64,000 bases of DNA from Hirsutella rhossiliensis (lineage: Eukaryota; Ascomycota; Sordariomycetes; Hypocreales; Ophiocordycipitaceae). Below, piece after piece: positions 11,751 through 23,356 of the stretch. The stretch lies in contig NW_025408668.1 of the NCBI RefSeq assembly GCF_020360975.1, forward strand, positions 4,960,001 to 5,024,000, given 5' to 3'. The notes below the pieces were generated by a model that worked only from the letters and a program-made list of their open reading frames with translations, was not told the origin of the DNA and ran no database searches. Both the position numbers and the translations under genes were made by a program. The first letter of the stretch is position 1. Each line of letters opens with the position of its first letter.

Positions 11751-12311
11751 ATCTACTATAAGTATCGTAAAATTACTTAATAAACTAATAGTATTCTAAT
11801 TAATTATATTAAATCTACTTATAAACTAAATATTAACTACTACTTTAGATTCTTAGCGCTTAGCCTTATTAAGGTTATTTAAGGAATAAAGGCCCTAATA
11901 GACTATCTTAGTACCCTTTATCTTTAGCTAGCGCTTTTAATAGCGAAGCCGCGCTAAACGAGCTAAGGCTTTATTTAGGTTAGCTTAAGCTTTTAATATT
12001 CGCTCCTTAGTAATTTCTTTTTCTTTATCTAATCGATTAGACTCTAGATTTATTTAGGATACTAGGAAATATAATAGCTATAAATAATAAGTAGGATAAT
12101 AAAGTTACCTATAAGAGCTAATCGCTACGCCTAACGTATTATAAGAACGACCCTACTATATATATTCGGTATACTTAGAAGATTTCTCTAGTATCTTATA
12201 ATAGAAACTACGTAATAAATAAAAAGAATATAGTATAATATCGAAACTAAGATAATTAATAGACTTAGCTAAATAAATACGCTTAAGGGTCTTATAAGAA
12301 TAATCTTTCGA
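11751..12311 (-). pseudogene. Antisense ORF between GypA pol and 3' LTR (copy A version)
   Basis: The minus strand, read through TAA/TAG, gives an open frame with a charged helical segment near 11880-12050: a DKEKEITKE stretch followed by ALARLARLRYQKRQLK. The heptad-like Leu/Ala/Arg spacing suggests a coiled coil. The corresponding interval of copy B (53144-53758) is flanked by homologous sequence but is not clearly alignable. Its role is unknown; the same strand-opposed placement occurs in GypB, GypC and the LINE. Confidence 0.5.
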
Positions 12312-12456
12312 TATATAACTAAATATACTATTAGTAGTATATCCTAAGAGATAAAAAGGACGAATAAGGAATATATATATATACGATAAGGGTATATTTA
12401 TATATAGCGGCTAAGGTAGTAATAGGTCTTATAGATAAGACTAAAAGGAAGGGAGA

Positions 12457-12931
12457 TATTATATTACGACTATAGTTAGTAGGCTATAAGAGAGCTAGCT
12501 ATAGTTATATAATAAGACGGCTTAGAATAATAGTTAAAATAAGAAGCTACTTAGGCTTAGCTTACCTAGAGTATATATAAGCTAAGTAAGCCTTATATAA
12601 ATAGATTACTACTTAGGAGTATAGCTTATAAGTAAGCTATAGTAAGCTATAAAGGGGATTATAGCTAGGACTATAATCTAAGGATAGTCTTTATAAGTAT
12701 ATATAGCTACCTACTTTTACTCCTTTAAATAGATAGCTTTCTAGCTTTTAATATAGATCTTTATTACGATTCTATCTTTAATTTTAATTACTTAATTATA
12801 GTCTATAGTCTATAACCTCTGATTTATTACTAACGTAATATACTTATTATTACTTAGACCACGCCCTATTATATCTATTAATATAAACCCCTCGATAGGT
12901 TTATCCCTTAAGAATAATACTAGTCGTTATA
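12457..12931 (+). repeat. GypA 3' LTR, copy A
   Basis: Starts TATTATATTACGAC (RIPped TG start) right after a purine-rich stretch at about 12442-12456, and ends TCGTTATA (RIPped CA end). It matches 53913-54367. No 5' LTR for this copy is in the window. Confidence 0.75.
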
Positions 12932-13718
12932 TAACCTTAGTAATAAGGTATTTTCTTTATACCTTTTTAAAGGACTAGAATTATAAGAGTATATTATAGA
13001 TATTAAGGGAAGTACTAAAGTTAAAGATAGCTAATTTTTATAAGGGATAGTTAGAAGGTCTTAATAAGTAGTCTTACTAATTTATAAGGAAGATAAATAC
13101 TAGATTTACTATACTAATAACTTTTCCTTAAATTTATAGCTTAAATAAAGGTAGCGGCGTTAGTTACTATTTCTTAGTAACTTAAATCTTATTTATCTTC
13201 TTTTATAGTAAGGGGTCCTCCTTAAGAGACTATTATACTATTTCTTATAGCTTTTTTAAAGGGTTAATTCCTTTAAGTTAGTTTTCCTTAAAGACTTACT
13301 AGTAGTCTTTTAGCTAATAAGGCTTTTTATATACTTAGTAAGTAGGTCGATTCCTCTTTATATATTATTTCTTTAAGGAATTCTTATCTTAGTTTAGAAG
13401 GTTTACTTAAAAACCTCCCCTTTTTACCCCTTATTACTAATTTTAATAAAGAGGTTTAATTTCGATTAGTTTCTTAAATTTTCGATTAATAAACTATAAG
13501 GTCTATTAAGGGACTAGTCGGGCCGGTCTAACTAATAAGACCGGGCTTAAAGTAAAAGGCGGAGCTAGGGCTAGGACTAAGGCAGCTATTAAAGATAGGG
13601 TTAAAGCTCTTAAGGGAGGAGAAGCTAAAGGAGTAATAGCTATAGTAGCGGGGGCTATAGTAATAAGGGCTATAGGTCGAACCGTCTAAGTTAAGTACTA
13701 GCTATAAAGGAATAAAAC
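12932..13718 (-). pseudogene. R1 internal coding remnant
   Basis: An AT-rich RIPped stretch which on the minus strand reads as a Lys/Leu/Asn-rich frame with TAA/TAG stops. Bases 13560-13718 correspond to the first 80 bases of the window (the Ala-rich segment of copy 1). The product is not recognised. Confidence 0.4.
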
Positions 13719-13720
13719 TA

Positions 13721-13766
13721 AGTTAGCACCCCTAGCTTCTAGCACCCCTTACTTCTAGCACCTTCT
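13721..13766 (+). repeat. Fot1-like left terminal inverted repeat
   Basis: Starts AGTTAGCACCCCTAG and is itself built of a 16-bp unit repeated nearly three times (AGCACCCCTAGCTTCT, AGCACCCCTTACTTCT, AGCACC). The inverted partner is at 23309-23354. Confidence 0.85.
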
Positions 13767-13869
13767 TATATTACTATCGCGTTAACTACCTACTATATCG
13801 TAACCGCGTTTTCTTTTATATCTCTTATTTAATAATTATAAAATAAATATTATTCGAATTAGCAATACC

Positions 13870-15208
13870 TTATCTTTCTAAATATACTAAAAACTAGCTC
13901 TAAGAAGCCCTCGAAGCTATTAATAATAGTATACCTTAGCTCTAAGCTAGTCGTAAGTAGGGTATTCTAAGAATAACCCTTTAAACGCGTTTTAAAGGAG
14001 CCCTACTTATAAAGGAGGTAAAAGAGGCATCTTAAAGGCTTAGTCGAGAGTAGGAAAAATACCTCTATAAGTAGGTTCTTACTTAAGCGGCCCTTAAGCT
14101 GCCTCTAATATATTATTAACTTAGGGAATTCGCCGGCCGTATTATTATAGCTAGTAGAGACCCCCGCCCGCTTAGAAAATACTAGGTTTCGAGCTTTTTA
14201 GCCTAAAACCTAAAGATTAGTACGATTAAAGGTAAATCTCTTAATTCTACCTATATTAACGGCGCCTCTATTAGCGGGATTAAGGAATAGTTTTAATTAC
14301 TTAAGCTACTAGCTATATAGGTAATCCTACTAGAATCACGCTTTAATATAAATAAAATAGGCATCCTTAAGGGCCTTAGCTATAATAGGCTAGTACTAAG
14401 GAGCTTAGAAAAGAAGGAGGCTATTAAGAAGCGGCTTAGATCGCGTTATTAGACTATAATCGTCGAATACGTTTTTATAACGGGCTAGGCCTTAACCCCC
14501 CTTATAATCTTTAAGGGCTAGGACCTTTAATAGTAATAGTTCCTTAATAAACTCGATTTTCTAAAGGATTAAGACTTTATTACTTCCTTAAAGGGCTAAA
14601 TAAGCGATTCTATCGCTATTTAATAGCTTAAGTAGGTATTTATCCCTTAAATAAGACGCTACTTATAAGGGAACGTTCTCCTTATCGTTAATAGCTATAA
14701 GGGCTATTAAACCGACGATTTTATATATAAATACTTTAAGAATTATATTTATCTTTTTTTTCTACTAGTATACTCCTCCTACGTCCTTTAACCTCTTAAT
14801 ATCTTAGTTTTCTCGCCGATTAAGGCTACCTATTAACGTTAACTTAAAAAAATCGTATCTTTTAATAATATAGCGCTAATTAGTAAGGCTACCTTCCTCT
14901 AAGTATATTATTAGGCCCGGTAGGCCGGTCTAACTAAAAAGAATATTAAGGGCGGGTAGTATAGGTTAGGACTATAGCTAGTTAATATAGTAAAGCCCTT
15001 ACTAAGCCGGTTTATCTTACTATAGCCGTTAACGCCGTTAACGCTATTAAAAAGAAAGAATTCTAGTACCCTAGCTATTTATAATGCCCTTAAAACGCCT
15101 AAACGATTATAAGAAGTCCGTCGCCTTATTATAAGGCTAGAAAACCGCGGTTAAGTTAACCGTACGATCCGACTACTCTTTAATAAGGTTAGCTATAGCC
15201 TTAATAAG
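13870..15208 (+). pseudogene. Fot1/pogo-like transposase (RIPped)
   Basis: Read through TAA/TAG, the frame shows the CENP-B/Tc5-type HTH region followed by the DDE_1 catalytic domain of pogo/Fot1 transposases. Recognisable blocks are LREFAGRI near 14120, INGASISGIKE near 14260, VEYVFITG near 14470 and LQPLNILVFSPI near 14790. The three catalytic Asp codons read Asn: 14351-14353, 14690-14692 and 14798-14800; the residue after the first is Lys where Glu is usual. The C-terminal part is cut by GypC and would resume at 22996. Confidence 0.8.
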
Positions 15209-15213
15209 TAAAA
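15209..15213. repeat. GypC target-site duplication, left copy
   Basis: TAAAA, repeated at 22991-22995 after the 3' LTR. Confidence 0.75.
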
Positions 15214-15470
15214 TATAAGAGCGCTACTAAGAGGTATAAGCTAATAAAGTACTTAGATATATAGTACTAATATATTAGTAGGGTATTAGTAGGGAATTAT
15301 ACCTACCTTACTTATATATTATAGACCTCCCGCTACTTTAACTAAAGAGGAAAAATCCCTCTTCCTATAAGCTTTAGTCTTACGATAAGGAGAATATAAT
15401 ATATATAGCGTAGTACCTCTAGCTATCTCTACTACCTAACTAATTATACCGTAATACGTATTCCCTTATA
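15214..15470 (+). repeat. GypC 5' LTR
   Basis: Starts TATAAGAGCGCTACTAAG and ends TTCCCTTATA (RIPped TG...CA). It aligns with 22734-22990 and 59263-59519. Confidence 0.85.
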
Positions 15471-15619
15471 ATTTCTAAAGCTTTTCTTTTTAGTTACTTA
15501 GTAATAATAGCTACTTAAAGAAGACTATATAACGCTCCTATAGCGCGACGTAGTAGTTAACTAGTTAAGGCCTCTTTATTATATATATTAAGTATCTACT
15601 TAAGAGATAAAGAATAAAG

Positions 15620-16760
15620 AGATATATCCTTAAAATAGACCCTTATTATAGACGATATTCTAGCTATATCGAAGATATCGCTACCTATAAGTATAAGACT
15701 ATTAACTTACTAAGAAAAGCTTATAGCTCTATAAGCGCGTATTAAAGAGCTAGAGGAAACGAAACGCCTATAAGACTACGTTATATAATTAAAGGAGGAA
15801 ATTACTAAACGCGCTAGTACTATCGCTATCTATTTAAGAAAGCGTCGACGGTCTTAATCCCCTAAATTAGATAGTAGTCGTAGTAGCGAGGTTAAGATTA
15901 AAAATATCGCTTAATTATTCTAACCTATTAATATATAGAAATATCTAGACTAGACTTATAATTTAGAAGACGCCTTTAAGGCAGCGCTTAGACGCTTTTA
16001 TCGCGACGAAATAAAGATTATCTACGTAGTAGATTATATATATAGCGACTATAAAGCGAGATAGCGCCGATACCTTAAAGAATAAACGCCGATTAACCGA
16101 ACTAAATATAGTATAGATTAAGTATACTTTAAGGAATAGATACTTATCTTAATTAAAGATACTATAAATAAGGAGATATTATTAGCGATATAATTAAAGG
16201 AGGCTCGCTAATAAGAAGGCTAGTCCCTCTTAGAATTTAGCTTATACCTTAACTCCTTAAAGAGGTATTTCGAACGCCTATTAGAAAAGGCATATACTTT
16301 TATATTTTTTGCTAAGCTAGAGCTATAACTTCGAGACTAAATTAACCTTTATTTAATACCTATTTATACCTACTAATAAGAAGAGCTTATATAAGTCGCT
16401 TAATAATATTAAGATACTACTATTAATAAGAGGTAACGTATTAATACTACTTCTACCCTTAAAGGAACTAGGAATAAAAGTAATACTATACCCTAAAGCG
16501 GTATATATAAGGGAAGGAATTAAAGAGGCCGATAAGCTAGGCTAAATTATTAAGGAAATACTACTAATTCGACTAATAACTAGTAAGCTAGTAATATACT
16601 TACTAAGGGCCGAACTAAGGGATATTATTTAGGAAGAGGATCTTTTACTTAATTAGGAATTATATATTTCTAATATAATAAGCTAGGATACCTATCTATA
16701 GAATATACTAATTCTTTAAAGGTAAAAACCCTAGTAAAGACTCTTAGACTTAATACTATA
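15620..16760 (+). pseudogene. GypC gag remnant
   Basis: A plus-strand frame interrupted by TAA/TAG, charged and Arg/Lys-rich in its first third. Near 16665-16706 it holds a retroviral-type zinc knuckle CxxC-xxxx-H-xxxx-C in which all three Cys and the His now read Tyr (TAT or TAC), exactly the TGY-to-TAY and CAC-to-TAC changes RIP makes. It lies just downstream of the 5' LTR, as expected for gag. Confidence 0.65.
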
Positions 16761-19700
16761 AAATAAGGAAAAGGTAAGATATTAAAAGTAAACGCTTCTC
16801 TCTTAGTAAACTTAATACTTATAGGATAGTTACTTAAAACTCCTATAACGATATTAAAGCGAAACCTTACTAAAGTCCCTATATACTTAGATACTTATAG
16901 TACTATTAACCTTATAAATATATACTTTACTTAATAGTAAGGATTACTATAAGTAGCGCTATTATACCCTACGTTATTAGGGCTTAATAATAGTAGGGTA
17001 AGGGAGTATAAAGTATAGTTAGTACCGCTTTAAATAATAAATATAAGGGGCACTAAAAAGATAATTACTTATTTCTATATCGGTACCGATAAGTTAATAC
17101 TAAACGATCGGGTACTAATCCTTTTATTAGTTACTACCTTAGAGGATAAATATATTTATATTATCCTATAGAAATAATAGTAGTAATTTAAGTATTAACT
17201 AAGTAGCGAAACCCTATAAATTCCCTATAAATTCCTTTAAGAATATAAGAATAAGGTAAGGGTATATATAATAGCGCTTAATCCTAAGCTAATCCTACTA
17301 CTAGATAAAGATAAGGATAAAGGGATTTTATAAGAAAAATAGGCCGAAATCCTACTAACTCTTTACTAGTTTAAAGATACCTTCTTAGCTAATAAATCTA
17401 ATTTATTACTAGCTAGAAAGGGAACGGATTACTTAATTAATTTAATCCTTAATATAGAACCTCCTTATAAACCGATTTACCTTTTATTATAAAGGGAACT
17501 CTAAGTATTACGCGACTAGATCTAAGATATAATAAAAAGGAAAATAATCTAAGGGTTAAAGAGCCTAGCTAAGGCGCTTATCCTTTTTATTTTAAAAAAA
17601 GATAGTACCTTATAGCTATATATAGACTACCGAGGACTTAACTAAGTTATATAAAAGAATCGGTACCCTTTACCCTTTATTTTAAAGATTATTAACCGCT
17701 ATTAAGGAGCTAAGTATTTTTCTAAGATTAATATATAGAATATATATTAATATATTTAAATTTAAAAAAGAGATAAATAAAAGACCGCTTTCTAAACGTA
17801 TTATAAATATTTTAAATACCTAGTAATGCCCTTTAAACTTACTAATATACTAGCTACGTTTTAGAGTTATATTTATTAAGCGCTTAAGGGGCTTATAGAT
17901 ATAATCTATATAGTTTACCTTAACGATATCCTTATATACTCTAAAATAAGAGAAGAATATACTAAATACTTAGGATAAGTAATAGAAAGGCTAAGGGCTA
18001 TAAAGCTCTATATAAAACTATTAAAGTATATCTTTTATTAATAGTTAATTAAGTTCCTTAGGTTTATATTATCTATCGATAGGGTATTAATAAACCCTTA
18101 ATAGTTAAAGGTAATAGCTTAATAGCCTAAACCTATAACCTACTATAATATTTAGGTTTTCCTTAGGTTTTATAATTTTTACTAACGATTTATATATAGG
18201 TACTTAGGAGTTATAGCGCCCTTAACTATATTATTAAAGGGGAGTAAGAATAGAAAGAAGCTAGGGAGTATAAAGCTAAACCTTATTAAAAGGGTAGCGT
18301 TTTAGGCTCTTAAAGATACTTTTTAAGGAGCCTTACTCCTTTAATATTATAATCTAGAAAGATATATTTATATTAAAATAGATATATCGTAATTCGCGAT
18401 AATAAGGATTATCTCTTAACTTAATAATAAAGGGCGTTATTATTTAATTATATTCTAATTAAGGAAGTTTATTAAAGCCGAACTTAATTATAGTATTTTA
18501 GACTAAGAACTCTTTACTATTATTAAGTTATTTAAATACTAGCGATATTACGTTAAAGGGGTAGCGTATAAAGTAAAGGTATTATTAAACTACTATAACC
18601 TTTAAACGTTTATATACTAGACCTCTTTAAATAGGAGGTAAGTAAGATAGTATATATATTTAGTACTATTTAACTTTATAATTAAGTATTATATAGGTAA
18701 ATCTAACCTAGTAAACGCGCTATTAAGAATGCCTAGATATAAGGGCGAGAAGCCCTTATCTATAGAACTATTACTAAAGCTATAAGCGAAACTAGCTACT
18801 ATTAATACTATATTTATATAAAGAAATAAGAAGGCGTTTTTATAAGTAAGGAGATACTTAACCTTAAGTTAATATAAGTATAGTAAAGTGCCTTTATATA
18901 AGGAAAATATATAAGCTTATCTATAGCGAAACTATAATAATTTAGGCGCGAGACCTAAACGATTAGCTAATTAAGCTAAAGAGAGAGCTAGTTATAAATA
19001 GTTACTTTTAAGGAAGACCGCTAAAGAAGCGGCCTACTATATAAAGGTTTATATAGTAAAAGTTCTAGAACTATTACTAGAGTTACTAAAGCGTACTTAG
19101 TCGGTTAATATAGCGATTAGTAAGCTAAAGGAGACTAAAGACTTCTTAAAAGGAAAGGGTTTCTAGTTAGTACGCTTAGATAGACTACTACTATAAAAGG
19201 GTTATATTATAGTACCTTTAGAAGTAGCCTTATAGTAAGAGCTAATATAGCTTTTTTATAACGATCTATTAATAAGATACTTTAGCTCTTAATATACTAG
19301 CGAACTATTAGTAAGGAACTTTTACTAAGATAGAATAATAAAAGATATAAATAAATACGTTTAGTTATACTTAGTATATTAAGGTATAGTATTTAAGAGG
19401 CATCGCCTTTATAGTACTATATAATCGTTACTATATCCTATATAACTATAGGAAGAATTATTAATAGACTTTACTATAGGTTTACTTAAAGTATAATATA
19501 ATAAATAAGACGTTAATACGATCTTAGTAATCGTAGACTAATATACTAAGTATTACCTCTTCTTTCCTATCTCTAAGATAATAATAGCCCTAAAGCTAGT
19601 AGAATTATTCTATTACTAAGTTAAATTAGTATATAGACCTTTAAAGGGTATTATCTTAGATAGAGGATCCCTATTTATAAGTAAGTTTTAGTTAGATCTT

Positions 19701-20520
19701 TATTTTATCTTATAAGTAAAATATAGGCTATTAATAGTATTTTACCTATAAACTAATAAGTAAATAAAATAAATAAACTAAGCTATATAGTACTACTTAA
19801 GATACTTTACTAACTTAGAATAAACTAACTAAGCGTTACTCCTATATATTACTTAATTTATATATAATAATATAAAGAACGTAATAACTAGGTTATTACT
19901 TAATAAAGCGTTAATAAGTTACTAACTAAACTTTTATATTAATACTAAGGACGATATTATTTAAAGGGGGGTACCTTAAGTAAGAGTAAGAGTTACTAAG
20001 CTATAGGAGCTATAAAAGAGGCTTAAGGAATACTAAGGAAAGGCTATTAAATCGTAAGCAAAATACTATAATTTAAGGCACTAACCGCTTATACTAAAAG
20101 TAAGAGACCTTATAGTATTATTAATAAAGAACTTATACCTTAAGGATAAAAAAAGAAAACTCTTACCTAAGTATATTAGACCGTTTTAGGTCCTATAAGC
20201 TATTAGAAAGTAAGTATATTATCTTATACTCCCTAAGAAGTACTTATACCTTTATAACGTTTTTTATATTAGTCTCTTAGAGCTATAGAAGGAGTATAAA
20301 GGCACCTATAAAGATAGCGAAACCCTACTAATACTAAACTTAGAGGATAATAAAGGCGAATAAGAAGTCTAAGAGATTAAAGACTAAAAGAGATCTAAGG
20401 GTAATACCTTTTTCCTTATTAAATAAAAAGGATAGCTAGCTAAGTATAACTAATAGGTCGATACTAAAGATATAGCGAATAGCTAAGACCTTATTAAAGA
20501 ATATACTACTCGCCTAACTA
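16760..20520 (+). pseudogene. GypC pol remnant: protease, RT, RNase H, integrase, chromodomain-like tail
   Basis: RT blocks LYIDYRGLN (about 17610) and NRYPLPFIL are readable. The catalytic box at 17916-17927 reads YLND instead of YLDD, through GAC to AAC in TpG context. RNase H and integrase follow to about 20300. At 20420-20510 there is a tail (LAKYNxQVDTKDIANS) resembling the chromodomain and following helix of fungal chromoviruses. A protease is expected at 16800-17100 but its active-site triplet was not confirmed. Confidence 0.75.
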
Positions 20521-20899
20521 GGAAAAAAAGGTATAAGACTAAGTAAGGTAGGGAAACCTACTAGCGTAAGGAGACGCTATTAAATCGGTAACGAATCCCT
20601 ACTAAATCGCTACTAACTTATTAATATATTAGTACGCTTAAACGTTTTATAACTATATATAAAATAGTAAAATAAGAGAATAAAGGAAAACTATTTATAC
20701 TACCTATTAAATATTATTAAGGAAAATAAAACTAAACTATAACTCTACTAAAGCTTTAATAATAAAAGAGAAAAGGATAGTTATAGCTAAATAAAAGAAA
20801 GATAAGACCTATTTATTACTTTTAACTACCCCTTTTCTTTACTAGCGTAGTAGGAACTAACTAAGGCGCCCCCTCTACTATACTAAATACCTCTAGAAA

Positions 20900-22352
20900 T
20901 ACTAAAACTACCTTATCCTTTACTCCTTCCTTATCTTTTATATTAAGACCTATCTTTATTAGTATAGTACTTACCTTAGCCTTAGTAAATAGTAAGGCGT
21001 ATTACTATAAAGTATAGCCTATATTACCGTTAATAAAGTAGAGTTTTAACTAGGATTCCTAGGCCTAGTACTCTAGGCTTATATAAGCGATATTAAATAA
21101 GGGCGTAGGGTTAAAGCGAATAATAAGCTCGCGGCGCTTATTAATTAGCGTATAGTAGTTACTATACTTAACTTAATATATTATTAAGCGGTCGCTAATA
21201 AAACGGTCGGATAAAACTTATAATAGTAGACTTTTATATACCTATAGTCTTAAAGGACTTATAATAGGCTATCTTAGCGGCGTTAAAAGCCTTAGCTAAA
21301 TACTATACTATAATAATAAGATAGCGCCGATTAGCCTCCTTAAAAATAAGTATACCCGCGTTTAAGCTATCGTCCTTAGTATCCTTATTACTAGTCTTTA
21401 GCTTATTAAGCTCGCGTAAGTACTTAACGATAGCGACTATATTAGCCCGGTTACTAGATATAAGAGTAGTAGCCTTAAGAAGGATTAGCTTATTAATTAT
21501 AATATTTAAAATTAAAGGGAAACTTAGCTAGTTATAGGTCGCGGTATATCTATAATATTACTTATAGCGCGTTAAGGAAACCCTTAAGAAAATATAGCTA
21601 ATTAAGAGCACTTTAATAAGCTTAAGCTCGGTTATACTATACTCCTTAACGACTATCCTAAAATAATATATATACTAAAGCTTATAAGGGATAACCCTAT
21701 AAGCCTTAACCGGGTAGGCTTTAGCCTTAGATTAGGTATACTTCTTTATAAGAGCGCGCCCGCCTTATACCGCCGCCTAGGTACCCTTATCTCCGGCGCT
21801 ACCGTTCTTAGGTTTATTAGTAGGAGGAGTTAGATCGCGGCCGTCTCCGTTATTACTATTATTATTATCTTAGCCCTTATTTAGCTAAGCCTTATTATTA
21901 ATATCGGCCTACTTATTTTAAGGAGCGGCCTAAGCGACGATCTCCTATTAGCTAGAGCCGCCCTATTAAGATAGAGTAGCTAAGTTATTAGCACTTACTT
22001 AGGAGCGCCTAGGTATAATCTCCTCGCTAGTATTAGTATCGCTAATAGGGGTAATAGATTTATAAGTTTCCTAGCCTATAAAAGTAGGCTTATCTATAGC
22101 TAGAGCTAAGGTATTTAGTAGGGTAATAGGGGCACGACCCTCGCTAATATTAGGTCTTAGACTAGAAGTCTCTTAAGACTAAGATTCCCCTATATATTTC
22201 TTAGCTTTCTTCGCTAAGGGAGAACTAGCGTTACTATAAGACTTTTAAGCTAATCGCTTATACTTTAAGGGCGAACCCGCCGCTACTTACTCCTATATAT
22301 AATATAGGAAATTAGCGTTATAGTTCTTTATCTTCTTTAGTATAAAAGGCAT
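20900..22352 (-). pseudogene. Antisense ORF between GypC pol and 3' LTR, about 480 codons
   Basis: An ATG at 22352-22350 opens a frame that stays in register for about 1.4 kb on the strand opposite to pol. Its stops are TAA or TAG only (no TGA), the RIP signature of CAA, CAG and TGG codons. It begins MPFILKKIKNYN, has an Asn/Gly/Lys-rich linker near 21800-21870, then a long hydrophobic-charged region. No family is recognised. It lies 380 bp inside the 3' LTR. Homology with the antisense ORFs of the other elements was not detected by eye. Confidence 0.65.
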
Positions 22353-22733
22353 TATTATTAATAAATCGTCGATAAAAAGTAATATAAAAAGGTATAAAAG
22401 ATTAATAAAAAAAGGTATAAAACTCTATAGTAATCGTAAGTAAAAGAGTTAAAGAAGAAAAGAAAATAAAAGAAATAGGAGATATATATATACGCTCTTT
22501 ATATTATAGTTACGCGGCCGATATATAAGCGATACTATAATAGTTACTTAGCGGCAACCGCTAGTATAATAACTATTAACGTTATAGAGTATAGACTAAC
22601 GTATACTTATATAAGCATATATACGCAATATATAACTAAAACTACCTCTCTTCTTAACTAAATATATATAGTATAGCGAAAATAATATATATTAAAGATA
22701 TAGCTAAGACGTCTATATAAGAGGGGAGATAAT

Positions 22734-22990
22734 TATAAGAGCGCTACTAAAAGGTATAGGCTAATAAAGTACTTAGATATATAGTACTAATATATTAGTA
22801 GGGTATTAGTAGGGAATTATACTTACCCCGCTTATATATTATAGACCTCTCGCTACCTTAACTAAAGAGGAAAAATCCCTCTTCTTATAAGCTTTAGTCT
22901 TATAATAAGAAGAATATAATATATATAGTATAATACCTCTAGCTATCTCTACTACCTAACTAATTATACTATAATATATATTCCCTTATA
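22734..22990 (+). repeat. GypC 3' LTR
   Basis: Matches 15214-15470 over the full 257 bp, differing mostly by C/T and G/A. It is followed by TSD TAAAA (22991-22995). Confidence 0.85.
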
Positions 22991-22995
22991 TAAAA

Positions 22996-23308
22996 TTAGT
23001 AGCTTATAGCCTCCTACCTTAAATATAGTAGCTAGAGTATTAATTATATTATCTATAGCCTTAAAAATAAAAAAAGGTCCCTTAGGACCTTAATAGGCGG
23101 TTTATATAGATTAAATAAGTTATAAAGATAAAGAAATAGCTCGAGCGTACGCTTAAGCCGGCTGCCGCCGCTATAGCTAATTAGAATATAGGATTTAAAG
23201 CTCTTTATAATAGCTAGTAGCTAGAGTAGCTAGAAATACTAAATTTAATTATCGTGATATTAAAATACGGCTTTAATTACATTTAGAATATACTTACCTT
23301 AGTACTAT
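22996..23308 (+). pseudogene. Fot1-like transposase 3' end and untranslated tail
   Basis: The remainder of the DNA transposon after the GypC insertion. It is AT-rich, with TAA/TAG interruptions, running into the right inverted repeat. No domain is recognisable in this short tail. Confidence 0.5.
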
Positions 23309-23354
23309 AAGGGGTGCTAGAAGTAAAGGGTACTAGAAGCTAAGGGTACTAACT
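23309..23354 (-). repeat. Fot1-like right terminal inverted repeat
   Basis: Its reverse complement starts AGTTAGTACCCTTAGCTTCT and carries the same 16-bp sub-repeat as the left end. The TA duplication follows at 23355-23356. Confidence 0.85.
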
Positions 23355-23356
23355 TA

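Larger units (their letters stand above)
1365..12931 (+). mobile_element. GypA Ty3/Gypsy retrotransposon, copy A (5' part missing, split by a LINE)
   Basis: RIPped Ty3/Gypsy pol in order RT, RNase H, integrase, then an antisense ORF and a 3' LTR. The two halves (1365-3097 and 10450-12931) join at a 15-bp duplication flanking the LINE. They align end to end with copy B at 50102-54367, which lacks the LINE. The gag and 5' LTR are not in the window; R1 abuts the left end. Practically every TpG has become TpA, so no frame longer than about 60 codons survives. Confidence 0.8.
15214..22990 (+). mobile_element. GypC Ty3/Gypsy chromodomain-type retrotransposon, complete, RIPped
   Basis: 7.8 kb with two 257-bp LTRs and a 5-bp TSD, inserted in the Fot1-like transposase. 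The order is gag with zinc knuckle, RT, RNase H, integrase with a chromodomain-like tail, then an ORF on the opposite strand, then the 3' LTR. A solo LTR of the same family lies at 59263-59519. Both LTRs and coding regions are heavily RIPped. Confidence 0.85.
13721..23354 (+). mobile_element. Fot1/pogo-like DNA transposon, split by GypC
   Basis: Bounded by inverted repeats of about 46 bp and a TA duplication (13719-13720 and 23355-23356). Without the GypC insertion it is about 1.86 kb, the usual size of Fot1-type elements, and it encodes a transposase with a DDE-type catalytic domain. It lies in the R1 internal region: the flanking R1 sequence resumes in register at 23357. All three catalytic acidic positions are mutated, so it is dead. 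Confidence 0.85.
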
